A stretch of DNA of 64,000 nt, taken from positions 992,001-1,056,000 of the forward strand of contig NW_026973566.1 in the NCBI RefSeq assembly GCF_963855985.1, in the 5' to 3' direction. Position numbers and translations under genes: made by a program. The DNA is from Ostrinia nubilalis. Its lineage: Eukaryota > Arthropoda > Insecta > Lepidoptera > Crambidae. The notes under the pieces were generated by a model that was not told the origin of the DNA, ran no database searches, and saw only the letters and a list, made by a program, of their open reading frames with translations. Positions 31,146-41,755 of this stretch are shown one piece after another (position 1 is the stretch's first letter; each line of letters opens with the position of its first letter).

Positions 31146-31808
31146 TACGTCATAGTCATAGTCATTTATTCCATAAACAATAACATTATCGTATTGGAAA
31201 TATTACAAAAAACATGAAAAATTAAAAAACATCAACCGATATAAAATCACAAATTATACAACACAGCATAAAACTTTAAGGAAGCATTTAACAAAATGAG
31301 ATCTTTACTTTTTATCATTTAAATAATCCTCAATACAATAATAACATTTCTTCAATAACAAAGACTTAAGCTTATTTCTAAATTTATTAAAATTATAAAT
31401 AGTTTTAAACTCTACAGGCAAGGCATTAAATAACTTAATTGCTTGGTATCTTACACAGTGACTAGCGATATTTAATTTAGGTACTATAGCAATTTGTAAG
31501 TTTTTTTTGCGTGTGAGTTCTCTCTGTGTTCTGTCTTCATTTGACTCAAACTTGTACAAGTGTTTTATTCGATAGGTTAACAAGGTAAAAATATACAATG
31601 ACGGGACAGTTAAAATACCTAACGTTGCAAAATGTGGTTTACATGACTCTATTTGAGGAATGCGTTTCATGGTGCGGATAGCTCGCTTCTGTAACACGAA
31701 TGCTGCTGAAATATTATATTTATAACTATTTCCCCAGAACATAATACTATACCGGAGTTTAGATTCAATGAGCGCAAAGTAAACTAATTTGAGCTGATCT
31801 AAAGTTAT
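31146..31808 (-). pseudogene. LINE F, ORF2 C-terminus and 3' end (third part)
   Basis: It continues ORF2 across the BEL insertion: the frame reads LDQLKLVYFALIESKLRYSI directly after the upstream part's TLRDEIT, if one GTTAT is counted once. It ends DYLNDKK at 31,305. About 160 bp of 3' untranslated sequence end in a TGACTA-type repeat tail at 31,146-31,165. Thumb motifs (FWGNSYKYNISAAFVLQKRA) match the CR1-like group. Confidence 0.8.
31804..31808 (+). repeat. Target-site duplication GTTAT (left) of BEL-1
   Basis: GTTAT here and at 39,125-39,129 flank the element. Confidence 0.9.
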
Positions 31809-31987
31809 TGAACAGAGTGATGCGGCAGGTACAAAAGACACTTAACTTCAGTGATATTCTATTTATTGAGAAGATAATTTACAACCATGTGCACACACTT
31901 GAATGGTAGGAAAAAGAGACCATAGAGAGGGGCCATAGAGCATACAACGCTTCTGGGTTGCCAGATATCGTTATTACATTTTTACCA
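31809..31987 (-). repeat. BEL-1 3' LTR (179 bp)
   Basis: Runs TGGTAAAAATG...CTCTGTTCA on the minus strand. By eye it is identical to the 5' LTR at 38,946-39,124. A purine-rich GGGGCGGGTGTA at 31,988-31,999 precedes it and is the likely polypurine tract. Confidence 0.95.
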
Positions 31988-32187
31988 TACACCCGCCCCA
32001 TTGAAATTACATTTCAATCTTCAAACAAAGAAGTTAAAGTTATTAACATTACAGCTTACATTTTGCAATATAATACTTAAGCAATGAAATACACCTACAA
32101 ACAAGAAGAAAGTAAGTTAAGTTAGTTAAGAAATGCACTTAACAAGAAAGAAATTAATTAAGGTAAGTAAGTTCAACAAACCTAAGC

Positions 32188-32239
32188 GCTCTTGGCGTCA
32201 TACATAAGTACAAGCTCTTGGCGTCATACATAAGTACAC
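32188..32239 (+). repeat. 26-bp direct duplication
   Basis: GCTCTTGGCGTCATACATAA plus GTACA(A/C) occurs twice in direct succession. Confidence 0.9.
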
Positions 32240-32340
32240 AACCATAAGGTGTCCTACGAGCTATAATAGCCTACCAGTTACATACTAGTAGTAAAACAAG
32301 TTTTCCTTATTGTCAATCCTTTAAATATAACATGTAATTA

Positions 32341-33449
32341 TGTATATGTTACTGTAAAAGCTCGAATTGCAGTAAATCCTAAGATATTCCAGTAAAACCT
32401 AAGATCTACCAATTCCTAATGGTAAATGTCCCAAAAGGTTTACGATTCGAACTCTTACCACCATTTCGTTGGTAAATCTTAGGATTTACATTAATGGCAC
32501 GGTAAATGTTGAAAAACAAAACAAGCGTTTTTGACAGGTAACAATCGGTCTTATCTACGCATTACACGAGCGCAGCCTTTTTGTATTGTTTAATATACGA
32601 ATAATTTAAGAACTAAAAAGAAAGACCACGGCATCACTTTTAATTTTAATACAATTAAACAAACCATGATGCCACTGCCTTGTTTTTTCTTTAGCAACGT
32701 AAGATCATGTCATATAAAATAATACTGTAAAGTTTCATCTAAATCAGTTCAGTAGTTTTTGCTTGAAAAGAGTAACAAACATCCACACAAACTTTCGCGA
32801 TTATAATATTAGTAGGATGCATGCAGTACAAAATTTCAGTGTCCTAGATAGGCTAGATAATTATGATAGGTATTTACAGGTATGCGCTACTATCAACGCT
32901 GGGTTATTATAGTTCCGATTTTTTCCACTTCACATTTCGTCCATGCCATGGACGAAATAACAAAAATGATAATCCCATGAACTCCATGGTATTATCATTT
33001 CTGTTATAATCTTATTAATTAAAAGTTCTGTAAACTTTTACGAAAACAACATCGTTGGTAATGAGTCAGAAGGAATAAAAAAGGGAAACGTAAAAATGTG
33101 AACACCAAAACACAAGAAAAAGAAATAATTGCAAATAATTTAAATAAGTTGGTATTAGTTTGTACTTATTACTATCATATGATACCTTTATAATACTGTG
33201 TACCTGTTTTGTCTAATAGTTGATGAAAGTAAGTAATTAAGAATTACTCATTGTTTTATTCCTAAAACCAACATCTACCAGCTGACAGAGGTAAAACCTA
33301 GCATATACTGAATTCAAATGGTAAAAGCTCGAAAAAGTCGTCGTATTTTCAGAAATACTTACATTTACCAACTCATGTCGGTAAATCCTAAGACTTACAC
33401 TTAAATCTTAAGATTAACCGTAGTTCGAGCTTTTACAGTAACATATACA
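32341..33449. mobile_element. Inverted-repeat element with 26-bp perfect ends
   Basis: The ends begin TGTATATGTTACTGTAAAAG and continue to CTCGAA on both strands. Inside, GGTAAATC(C/T)TA(A/G)GATTTAC-type motifs recur near both ends. There is no open frame, so it is a MITE-like element of unknown superfamily, with no clear duplication. It carries a Helitron 5' fragment. Confidence 0.65.
32713..32817 (-). mobile_element. Helitron fragment (5' end)
   Basis: Matches the 5' half of the Helitron at 26,860-27,053, ending at TCCTACTAATATTATAATCG on the minus strand. The CTAG end is missing. Confidence 0.7.
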
Positions 33450-33603
33450 ATATTTAGTTTAAGACACAAGATAGTATACACTCATAGTGTAGAAACAAAT
33501 CAAACTATGTTTTTAATAATGAAAGTTAAACAAATACATAATTAACCTTTTAACTTTTACAGTTTAGACAGTAATTATAAAATTACATTTATCAGTTCTT
33601 AAG

Positions 33604-34914
33604 TTAATTATTTTGCTCAATAGGCAATGGGACAATTTTTGTAATAGGTCGAGAATACAAACCAGTTTTAGTTTTTACAACAACAGCTCGAATATGATTA
33701 TCTTTACCTTTATATAATTCAACTACACGACCCAATGGCCAAGACATTGGTGGCTGATTATCATCCTTTAATAAAACAATAGTATTTAACATTAAATCTG
33801 GGTTTTCTTTGTACCATTTATACCTCATTTGTAATGTATTTAAATAGTCAGTCTTCCAACGCTTCCAGAAGGTTTGCCGTAGCTTACATATTTGTTGATA
33901 TACATCCAATCTATTATCAGGAAATTCTGCAAAATCACCCTCCGGAAACGAAGTCAGACTGCTCCCAATTAAAAAATGAGCTGGCGTGAGACACTGCTCA
34001 TCACCATCCAAGTCTCTCAATGGAGTTATTGGTCGACTGTTTACAATAGCTTCAATTTGAGTTAAGAGAGTATACAAATGTTCATAACAAAGTACAGTGT
34101 GTCCTAACACTCTCTTTAAATGATGCTTTACAAGTTTTACAGAGCTTTCCCATAACCCGCCCCAATGAGCTGAATGAGGAATTATAAACCGCCATTCAAT
34201 ACCTTCTGAAATTACATAATTTGAAACTTGTTCAAAATCGTTCTTAAACATGTTGAATAACTCATGAAGCTCATTTTTTGCCCCATGAAAAGTAGTACCA
34301 TTATCACTGAATATTTTAGCACATTTACCTCGTCTAGAAATGAATCTACGCAATGCATTTAGAAATTCCTTAGTAGTGAGATTCGACACTAGTTCGATAT
34401 GAATAGCTTTAGTACTCAAGCACACAAAAAGGCAAATATAACCTTTAGTTATAATAGGTTTCCTTATACGAGCAACTTTGACAGACAGCGGTCCAGCAAA
34501 ATCTATGCCTGTGAACAGAAAGGGTCGAGAAGGAGTAATACGACATTTGGGTAGGTCAGCCATTATTTGTGAAGCAGTTTCTGCCTTAAACCTGTAACAA
34601 CGTACACACTTGTGTATGAAATGACGCACAGAATTTCGAGCGTTTAGCGGCCACACAAATCTTCGTAAACTGGACAAAGTCGTCTGCGTTCCAGCATGCA
34701 ACAACCTCTCATGCTCATACCTAATCAACAAGTCAGTGACATGACAACGTGCTGGCAGTAGCAATGGAAATTTTTGATCAACAGGGATATCAGCATAACG
34801 TAAGCGACCACCCACGCGCAACATTCCTTCGCTATCTGAAAATATGTTTAAAAACTTCGAAGAATTAGAACCAGAACTAAGTTCCGAGGAAACATTACCA
34901 TTAGCATTTTTTTT
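33604..34914 (-). CDS. BEL-1 pol C-terminal part: integrase and DUF5641-like tail
   Basis: This frame follows the gag-pol frame after a shift in the A8 run at 34,907-34,914. Zinc-binding H-H-C-C is visible (YEHERLLHAG ... HKCVRCYRF). The catalytic D-D-E are in FTGIDFAGP, FSDNGTTFHG and HWGGLWESS, in the order typical of BEL integrases. The C-terminal domain (FWKRWKTDYLNTLQ, WPLGRVVELYKG, RPITKIVPL) matches the DUF5641 module of BEL/Pao polyproteins. It stops at 33,604. Apart from the frame change it is intact. Confidence 0.9.
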   Translation of the reverse strand, partial: KKNANGNVSSELSSGSNSSKFLNIFSDSEGMLRVGGRLRYADIPVDQKFPLLLPARCHVTDLLIRYEHERLLHAGTQTTLSSLRRFVWPLNARNSVRHFIHKCVRCYRFKAETASQIMADLPKCRITPSRPFLFTGIDFAGPLSVKVARIRKPIITKGYICLFVCLSTKAIHIELVSNLTTKEFLNALRRFISRRGKCAKIFSDNGTTFHGAKNELHELFNMFKNDFEQVSNYVISEGIEWRFIIPHSAHWGGLWESSVKLVKHHLKRVLGHTVLCYEHLYTLLTQIEAIVNSRPITPLRDLDGDEQCLTPAHFLIGSSLTSFPEGDFAEFPDNRLDVYQQICKLRQTFWKRWKTDYLNTLQMRYKWYKENPDLMLNTIVLLKDDNQPPMSWPLGRVVELYKGKDNHIRAVVVKTKTGLYSRPITKIVPLPIEQNN

Positions 34915-37900
34915 GAAAATGAGCATGCTGCACGCATTTGATGATACAACTTGATGCTTGATTAAGCTCCTTACTTGTGAGAAATTCAGTGATTTTAGAT
35001 TTAGCATTTTTCATATTGTTAATAAATCGACGTACACAAGCCATGACTCCAACCAATCGACTCCAAGACGAACATCTGTCGAATAATTCAAGAAAATCGT
35101 TTCTAGTCTCCTCAAAGGCAGGCAGTGCTACACCTGGCATGTCATTACAAGTGTCAACACCCACTGAGTCATCCCGAGAAAACACTTGAGGCGAATGAAG
35201 CCAAGGTGAGTCACTTTGAAAAAGCCAGTTAGGTCCATCAAACCATAATTTGCAATTGGAAAGATCCTGTGGTTCCAAACCACGCGAAGCCATGCCAGCA
35301 GGGTTCTCCGAAGACCCTACATGAAACCAATTGTCTTTAGGAGACAAATTCTGTATTTGGCCAACTCTATTCGATACAAAAACATCTCGTCTAGCGGGAT
35401 CACTCTGTATCCAACACAGGGCAATCATGGAGTCAGTCCAATAGAATGAGTTCCCAGAACCAATATTTAAAGTTTTGGAAACAGTGCTCATAAGCTTAGC
35501 AAGCAACAGTGCAGCGCAAAGTTCCAACTTAGGCAGAGTGACAGGTTTGAGAGGAGCAACTCTTGTCTTCGCACACACCAAGCGGACTGTAGTTTTTTCA
35601 GGACAACTGCAGCGGATGTACACGACGCAGCCATACGCCTTCGCGGAGCCATCTGCGAAGCCATGAAGCTCAACCCTCTCTGCGTCAGTATTAACCATGA
35701 GACGAGGCACTGAAATGACATTCAAGCATTTAAGATTGGCACAAAAAAAATTCCATTTAGATAAAATAGCGTCAGGCACCTCAGAATCCCAGTCAACGTT
35801 TGCCTTCCAGATATCTTGCATTATCAACTTAGCATAGACTGTAACTGGAGCAATAAAACCCAAGGGATCATAGACCTTAGCAATATCAGACAAAATATTT
35901 CTTTTAGTATGACTAGTGGAAGTATATTTAGGTACCTCGACCTGAAATTTATCTGAGTTTGGCTCCCACTTCAAACCTAGCGTTTTAATACAAGAACCTT
36001 CCTTATTGTCAAAGGAAACATGACATTTTTCAAGTTTTTCAGGAGGAAATTGCGACATTAACATTGAGCTATTAGAGTACCATTTGTGCAATTCAAACCT
36101 TCCTTTAGCTAACAACTCTTGCAACTCATTTATGGTATTTAATGCAGAAGAAAGATCATTCTCGCCATGCAAAATGTCATCAACGAAGGTACTTTGAAGT
36201 AATGCCTTAGAAGCAGATGGAAAATTATCACCTTCATCCTCAACCAATTTCACCAATGTCCGTGTAGCAAGGTAACTGGCTGATGCTGTTCCATATGTAA
36301 CAGTATCCAGCTGAAGACACTGTATATCATGCGATGGATCATCTCTCCACAGGATGCGCTGAAGTGCTTGATACTGAGGTTTCACTCGAATTTGCCTGTA
36401 CATTTTAGTTATATCAGACACAAAAACATAAACATAGGTACGAAATCTCAGAAGTATGGTAAACATGTCAGGTTGAACAACAGGACCCACAAGAAGTACA
36501 TCATTTAAGCTCAAGCCCGTAGAAGTGGGTTGAGAACCATTGAATACAATCCTAAGCTTGGTAGTAGAGGAACTTTCCTTCAAGACAGCATGATGAGGCA
36601 TGTAATATTCAATTTCATCACTTTTGTGTGGATTTATATGAACAAAGTGAGCATGGCCAAGTTTAAGAAATTCCTCAATAAATGCTTTATAGGCCTTAAA
36701 AAAGTCAGAATTATTTTGGAATTTTTTCTCCAATGACATAAGACAACGAAAAGCAACATTGTAAGAATTACCTAGTTTTGGTAGAAGTTCTTTGTTTATT
36801 GGCAAATCGACATGATACCTTCCTTCTTCATCCCTGGACACAGAATCAAGGTAGCTCTGTTCGCACCTTTTCTCCTGAAATGACAACATATTATCATTAG
36901 GCATTTCTTCTAATTGCCAAAATTTTTTAATGTCGTTATGTAGGACAGACAAATGACATTGGCTTTTTAAACCCGAAACATGTTGACCTACCACAGACAA
37001 TTCACCACAAAATACCCAACCAAATTCAGTATTTATTAATGTGGGCATATTTGGACCTAGATCGATCTTGCCTTCTCGAAGACATTTTGCAAAACATGAA
37101 ACACCAAGAATCATATCAATGTCCTTAGACATATTGAAATTAGGGTCAGCTAAATGCAAATGCATGAGAGACGGCAGTGCCTCTTTAGACACATTGACCA
37201 TTGGTAAAGGATCAGTAATAAAATCTAACACACCGAATTCTGAACAATATTTAAAATCAGAACAGTTAGAATAAACTGATAGTGCAACTTTATGCTTTAT
37301 TTTACAAGTATGACCTCCCACCCCGGCCACAGTTTGACTAGCATCTTCAAAATTAACACAGTACAATTTATTAGCAAACGCAGAACTAATATAATTCTTT
37401 TGGCTACCTATGTCCAAAAGCACAGTGCAGTCATATCGCTTACCATCACTGTCACACACATTCACTAATGCAGTGGGCAGAAGGGACACTTGACATACAG
37501 AGGTACTATTTTGTGTAACTATTGAAGATGTCATTACAACATTACTCGGGGAATTGATGTGAGAATCATTTGAAGTAGAGCTACGGGCAGAAGTCTCATT
37601 ACATGTCTGCGAATCAAGATGTAATAAGTGATGATGCTTTTGTAAACACTTTTTACAGAGAATATTGGATGTGCAATTGCTAGTACAATGTTTATCTGAT
37701 AAACAAACAACACACAAATTAGTTTTGTTAACAAATGTCTGTCTGTCATTGGGACTCAATTTAATGAATTTAAAACACTTGTAAGTTGAGTGATTTTTGT
37801 TGCAATACAAACAAGAAAATAACTTACCATTTGCACTTCTGCCGCTGCCAACAGTCACATGACTAGTGCTCTTTGCCGGAGGCACGACCTTTGTAGTGCT

Positions 37901-38830
37901 CACTGCTTCATCACGGCATAGCATATCTAATGCTTGGCAGCGCTGCTGTATAAAGTTAAGAAATTGTTGCAAACTAGGGAAATCACTGGAATCTCTATGC
38001 AATTCAAAGTCACGCAAAGAACTGTAATCAATTTTTGTTGACAAAATATGTATGAGAATAATATCTTGCAAGTTTGAAATATTCAGTGATAATAGTGAGT
38101 TATAATACTGCATAAAATCATTTGTTAATTGCCTTAGTGTATAAGATTTACCATTGACTTTATGTAAAGACAAAATGTGTTGCAAATGATAATTAGCTAT
38201 AAGAACCTTATTGTCATATCTTGATGTAATCGCAGACCATGCCTTCACGTAGTTTTCGTTCGTACATTCCAAAGTCGTAACCAAAGAGGCAGCTTCGCCG
38301 ACCAAACACGACTTCAAGTAATAGAACTTCTGCACGGGACTTAAATCTTCATTTCCGTGTACCATAGTGACGTATAAATCCTTGAACGACAGCCAGTCTC
38401 CATAACTTCCACTGAACTTGGGCAACGATATCTTGGGAAGATTCGGTTTATGCTGGTGCTCTTGCGTCGATCCGGAGTCACTCGCCGATGAGTTACAATG
38501 ATGCTTCAGCGCCTCACGACGTTCACGAATGTCAGTTAGTATTCTTTGACACCTTGACTCGATTTTCGATCCCTCAGCGGTCTCTGAAGTATCCATCGAT
38601 TCCAAATTGAGATTGACGTCCTCCAATCTCGTAAAAAGACTGCTAATTCGTTCGGCGGCAACATCCAACATGGCGGTGGATTTTACGGTAGAAATGTCCC
38701 CCAGCTCATTTTCCACAAGTGATATGCGGCCTTTGATGTATCTTCTCACATTTATCAATTTTTGCTTGTCTTGATGAGCAAAATCACTGCTGGTATCCTC
38801 GCCGGTTAGGGGCATTTTGAAAGCACGCAA
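34901..38830 (-). CDS. BEL-1 gag-pol polyprotein: Gag, protease, RT, RNase H
   Basis: 1,309 codons from MRAFKMPLTGEDTSSDF. Gag has a DUF1759-like core (PKFSGSYGDWLSFKDLYV, residues ~135-290) and Cys/His clusters (residues ~340-405). The aspartic protease motif LLDIGSQ is near residue 473, with Ile where Ser, Thr or Pro is more usual. RT runs ~745-900 with SDITKMYRQI and catalytic FVDD near 882. RNase H acids lie in HGFADGS, LELCAA and WTDSM (~1,059, 1,103, 1,132). The end, HFQKKC, is out of frame after the A8 run. The start follows the primer site by ~100 bp. I take the second Met (residue 6) as equally possible. Confidence 0.93.
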   Translation of the reverse strand: MRAFKMPLTGEDTSSDFAHQDKQKLINVRRYIKGRISLVENELGDISTVKSTAMLDVAAERISSLFTRLEDVNLNLESMDTSETAEGSKIESRCQRILTDIRERREALKHHCNSSASDSGSTQEHQHKPNLPKISLPKFSGSYGDWLSFKDLYVTMVHGNEDLSPVQKFYYLKSCLVGEAASLVTTLECTNENYVKAWSAITSRYDNKVLIANYHLQHILSLHKVNGKSYTLRQLTNDFMQYYNSLLSLNISNLQDIILIHILSTKIDYSSLRDFELHRDSSDFPSLQQFLNFIQQRCQALDMLCRDEAVSTTKVVPPAKSTSHVTVGSGRSANGKLFSCLYCNKNHSTYKCFKFIKLSPNDRQTFVNKTNLCVVCLSDKHCTSNCTSNILCKKCLQKHHHLLHLDSQTCNETSARSSTSNDSHINSPSNVVMTSSIVTQNSTSVCQVSLLPTALVNVCDSDGKRYDCTVLLDIGSQKNYISSAFANKLYCVNFEDASQTVAGVGGHTCKIKHKVALSVYSNCSDFKYCSEFGVLDFITDPLPMVNVSKEALPSLMHLHLADPNFNMSKDIDMILGVSCFAKCLREGKIDLGPNMPTLINTEFGWVFCGELSVVGQHVSGLKSQCHLSVLHNDIKKFWQLEEMPNDNMLSFQEKRCEQSYLDSVSRDEEGRYHVDLPINKELLPKLGNSYNVAFRCLMSLEKKFQNNSDFFKAYKAFIEEFLKLGHAHFVHINPHKSDEIEYYMPHHAVLKESSSTTKLRIVFNGSQPTSTGLSLNDVLLVGPVVQPDMFTILLRFRTYVYVFVSDITKMYRQIRVKPQYQALQRILWRDDPSHDIQCLQLDTVTYGTASASYLATRTLVKLVEDEGDNFPSASKALLQSTFVDDILHGENDLSSALNTINELQELLAKGRFELHKWYSNSSMLMSQFPPEKLEKCHVSFDNKEGSCIKTLGLKWEPNSDKFQVEVPKYTSTSHTKRNILSDIAKVYDPLGFIAPVTVYAKLIMQDIWKANVDWDSEVPDAILSKWNFFCANLKCLNVISVPRLMVNTDAERVELHGFADGSAKAYGCVVYIRCSCPEKTTVRLVCAKTRVAPLKPVTLPKLELCAALLLAKLMSTVSKTLNIGSGNSFYWTDSMIALCWIQSDPARRDVFVSNRVGQIQNLSPKDNWFHVGSSENPAGMASRGLEPQDLSNCKLWFDGPNWLFQSDSPWLHSPQVFSRDDSVGVDTCNDMPGVALPAFEETRNDFLELFDRCSSWSRLVGVMACVRRFINNMKNAKSKITEFLTSKELNQASSCIIKCVQHAHFQKKC
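34907..34914 (-). other. A8 homopolymer at the gag-pol/integrase frame change
   Basis: Eight T on the plus strand. Family alignment by eye places the change of frame here (HFQKK before, NANGN after). It may be a sequencing or assembly indel, a real mutation, or, less likely, a programmed shift. Confidence 0.75.
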
Positions 38831-38927
38831 TATGTGGTATGCAATGCGTTAACGTCACCCCGGGCCGGCAGCACACAACACGAAAAAAAAACTGCTTCAA
38901 GTACAGATTCTCAGTACAGACTCCTGC

Positions 38928-38945
38928 ATCCGGCTCGAAGGACCA
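38928..38945 (-). other. BEL-1 primer binding site, tRNA-Tyr type
   Basis: TGGTCCTTCGAGCCGGAT on the minus strand directly abuts the 5' LTR. It is the exact complement of the 3' end of tRNA-Tyr with CCA added (18 nt). Confidence 0.9.
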
Positions 38946-39124
38946 TGAACAGAGTGATGCGGCAGGTACAAAAGACACTTAACTTCAGTGATATTCTATT
39001 TATTGAGAAGATAATTTACAACCATGTGCACACACTTGAATGGTAGGAAAAAGAGACCATAGAGAGGGGCCATAGAGCATACAACGCTTCTGGGTTGCCA
39101 GATATCGTTATTACATTTTTACCA
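38946..39124 (-). repeat. BEL-1 5' LTR (179 bp)
   Basis: Starts TGGTAAAAATG and ends CTCTGTTCA on the minus strand. By eye it is identical to 31,809-31,987. Confidence 0.95.
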
Positions 39125-39129
39125 GTTAT
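39125..39129 (+). repeat. Target-site duplication GTTAT (right) of BEL-1
   Basis: Partner of 31,804-31,808. Confidence 0.9.
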
Positions 39130-41470
39130 TTCATCTCGTAAAGTTCTTAAGGCATAGCATGCTGAGCTTATGCTAGATTCTAATGCTTCTATTTCCTTCT
39201 TCCAATTTAAATCTCTATCAATATGTATACCCAAAAACTTAACTGTTTCCACTGAATTAATTCCTAAGTTATTTACTAATGGCTCTAAAGAATCTTTATC
39301 TCTAGCATTAGTCCTGAATAGCAAAGCAAAAGTTTTGTTTTTATTTAACACAAGATTATTTTTAGCAAACCAATATTCAAATTCATGAAAGGTATTTTGT
39401 ATTTTAATATTAAGTTCTTGTACATTATTCGCAGAAACTACAGCATTAGTATCATCTGCATAGATAGTTAATTTAACATCTGGCTGATTTGCTTTCATGT
39501 AATCAGCCAGGTCATTCAAAAATACTACAAACAAAATAGGTCCCAATATTGAGCCCTGCGGAACCCCTCTTTTTATTGTTCTTAATTCCGATTTGTATGT
39601 AGTTTCCTCATTATTAACTGTGTTTAATTTCAACAAATTGCTTGCGATTTGATAGATAAGATTGAAATAGTTTTAAGTTTTTATCTCTAATTCCGTAGTG
39701 TTCTAATTTTTGTAGCAAAATTTCATGATCTATTGTATCGAAGGCGGAGCTTAGGTCCAAGAACAATCCTCCTACTTTCATATTACTATTTAATTTAGCA
39801 ACTACATCATCAATTAAGTTATTTATAGCATCTATAGTTCCTACACACGTCTGATATCCAAACTGCCTATCACTCAGTATGCCATTTTGTCGCAGATGTA
39901 CCAACAGTCTTGAAATTATTAGCTTTTCATAGATTTTTGACAAAATAGGTAACAAAGAGATAGGCCTATAATTTTTACAATTCAGTTTACTTCCTTTTTT
40001 ATGTATCGGAAGAACTCTTGCTAACTTAAGTTCATTAGGAAACAAATTTTGATCGACACAACTATTAAAGAAGAGTGCCAGAGGTCCCGCTAAAATATCA
40101 ATATGATCTTTTATAACTCGTATCGTAACTTCATCAAACCCAAAGGAACTTTTATTTTTCATTTGTTGAACAATTTTCGTAATCTCATTCTTGTTAGTCT
40201 TATAAAAATTCATATTAGCTTCAACCTCTTTCACACTCTGTTTCAATATAAAGATTGCTGAAGAAGGATCATTTTTACTAAGTTGTGAATTTGCCTTATC
40301 AAACTGGTTAGAAAAAATATTAGCTATCTCCTGTGGATCACTTAAAATATTCTCGTTTATTTTTAGTAGTGTATTATTTTTTCTAGTTGTCTGACCTTTT
40401 CTAGTTTTATTTACAATTTTCCAAATTTCTTTATTACAGTTAGAGGCCAGGATAATTTCTCTTTGTGCAGCTAGTTGTCTTGCTTTTCTGAGTACTTTTT
40501 TATATATTTGTAAATAGATTTTTTTATATTTGCAAGCAAATTCTCCGTTACTTGTTTTAATATTCAGAACTAAAAACCTTTTCATTTTACTAGATACTCT
40601 TAAACCCTGTGTTAACCACTGTAGCCTATTACCTCTTTTATTTTTTACTTTTCTTGTTATTTTTTTATAGCTTGTTTCGAAAGTATGATTAAATGTTTTC
40701 AGAAAAGAATTTACGTCTAGTCTGGTCCAATCTACGTTATTAACCTGCCTTTCAAAGACTGCTGCACTCTGTTCGTTATAGGTTCTACACGTAATTCTAA
40801 TAGCATCATCGCAGTTTTTAGCCATATTTTGGTTTTCCAATTTCAAGGTGCAGTAAAACCCTGCGTGACCATCTGCTAGGCCATTATGTACAACACTAGT
40901 TGTTATTTCAGTACCATGCATGTTAGTTATAATATTATCAATGCATGATTCTGTGTTGTTACGTACATAGGTCACCGAATCAATCAAATACTTAAAATTA
41001 TAACATTTCAGAAGTTTCAAAAAATCTTTTTTTTGCCTATCATCGTTCAATAAGTTTACATTGAAGTCACCACATAAAATACAGTTTTTATTGAAGAAAT
41101 GTTCCAAGAATCTTTCTAAGCGCTCTAAAAATAAATCGAAGTTATTTCTTACTGGATTTCGATAACAACAACAAACATAAACATTAGACTCTGTATCCCT
41201 TACGCCACAAATTTCAAAAGCTTCCGATTTATAGAGCTTCTTACAGAAATAATTATCTTCATATTTTACTTCATTCAGCCCTAGTATCATCGAACCTCCT
41301 CGTTTTTTATTGGTTCGGAAATTATTAGACACTGTTTTATAGCCTTCTAAGTTAAAAAAAGGAGCTGAAGATTCATTTAGAAAGTGTTCGCAAAAACATA
41401 CATAGTCCAATTTGGATTCTGCTGAATGAATATACATTTCTAATTCGGGGTTTTTGTTAGTTACACCACA

Positions 41471-41475
41471 CACAT
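41471..41475 (+). repeat. Target-site duplication CACAT (left) of BEL-2
   Basis: CACAT here and at 45,872-45,876 flank BEL-2 inside the first codons of LINE F ORF2. Confidence 0.9.
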
Positions 41476-41721
41476 TGTTAACGGTAGAACCTCTGTAGTA
41501 GAATTTCTAAACAAAGTAACCATTGTCTATTGTTATTAGAGTAAGATGGACTGGGGCGTGAGCGAGACAAAGATAACAATTGTCCGTTGCTTTGATTGTG
41601 TGAGCTCATGCCTCAGTCGCCGTTTGAACACGCTATTACTGTCACGTTTGGATCGAGCCCTGTGTTTCATTTTGCTGACCTGCCCTTCGACGTTAATCAA
41701 CCCCGCGTCCTGTCTTCTACA
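41476..41721 (+). repeat. BEL-2 5' LTR (246 bp)
   Basis: TGTTAACGGTAG...CTTCTACA. It matches the 3' LTR (45,627-45,871) except for one T in a T-run (CATTTTGC against CATTTGC). Confidence 0.95.
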
Positions 41722-41724
41722 AAG

Positions 41725-41737
41725 TGGTCCTTCGAGC
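41725..41737 (+). other. BEL-2 primer binding site, partial tRNA-Tyr match
   Basis: TGGTCCTTCGAGC, three bases after the LTR, matches the tRNA-Tyr 3' end for 13 nt and then departs (ATCGGAT in place of CGGAT). Confidence 0.75.
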
Positions 41738-41755
41738 ATCGGATCGTCGAAGAAT

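Larger units (their letters stand above)
31988..33603. other. BEL-1 3' non-coding region
   Basis: AT-rich. It holds a 26-bp tandem duplication, an element with 26-bp inverted ends and a Helitron fragment, listed separately. I see no gene. Confidence 0.6.
31809..39124 (-). mobile_element. BEL-1: young BEL/Pao LTR retrotransposon inserted in LINE F
   Basis: Complete element of 7.3 kb with identical 179-bp LTRs, GTTAT duplication, an 18-nt primer site matching the 3' end of tRNA-Tyr, a gag-pol frame and a polypurine tract. The only coding defect seen is one frameshift in an A8 run. A 1.6-kb non-coding stretch lies between the integrase stop and the 3' LTR and holds a separate inverted-repeat element and a Helitron piece. 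Identical LTRs mean recent insertion. Confidence 0.95.
39125..41475 (-). pseudogene. LINE F, ORF2 endonuclease and RT (second part)
   Basis: It continues ORF2 across the BEL-2 insertion. Endonuclease: CVGDFN-like LCGDFNVNLLND, ESCIDNIITN, LADGHAGF. RT: NYRPISLLPILSKIYEK, LFLDLSSAFDTIDHE, RGVPQGSILGPILFVVFLND and YADDTNAVV, then FLGIHIDRDLNW. One frameshift near 39,615-39,635 separates RT blocks (KQFVEI before, TVNNEE after), at an AAA run. The frame ends at TLRDEIT where BEL-1 starts. The element belongs to the CR1-like group. Confidence 0.85.

Noticed and set aside
34901..34914. Programmed ribosomal frameshift in BEL-1
   Set aside because: The A8 run is slippery, but BEL elements normally have one continuous frame here, and the Copia break is also in a homopolymer. 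Indel error or mutation is simpler.
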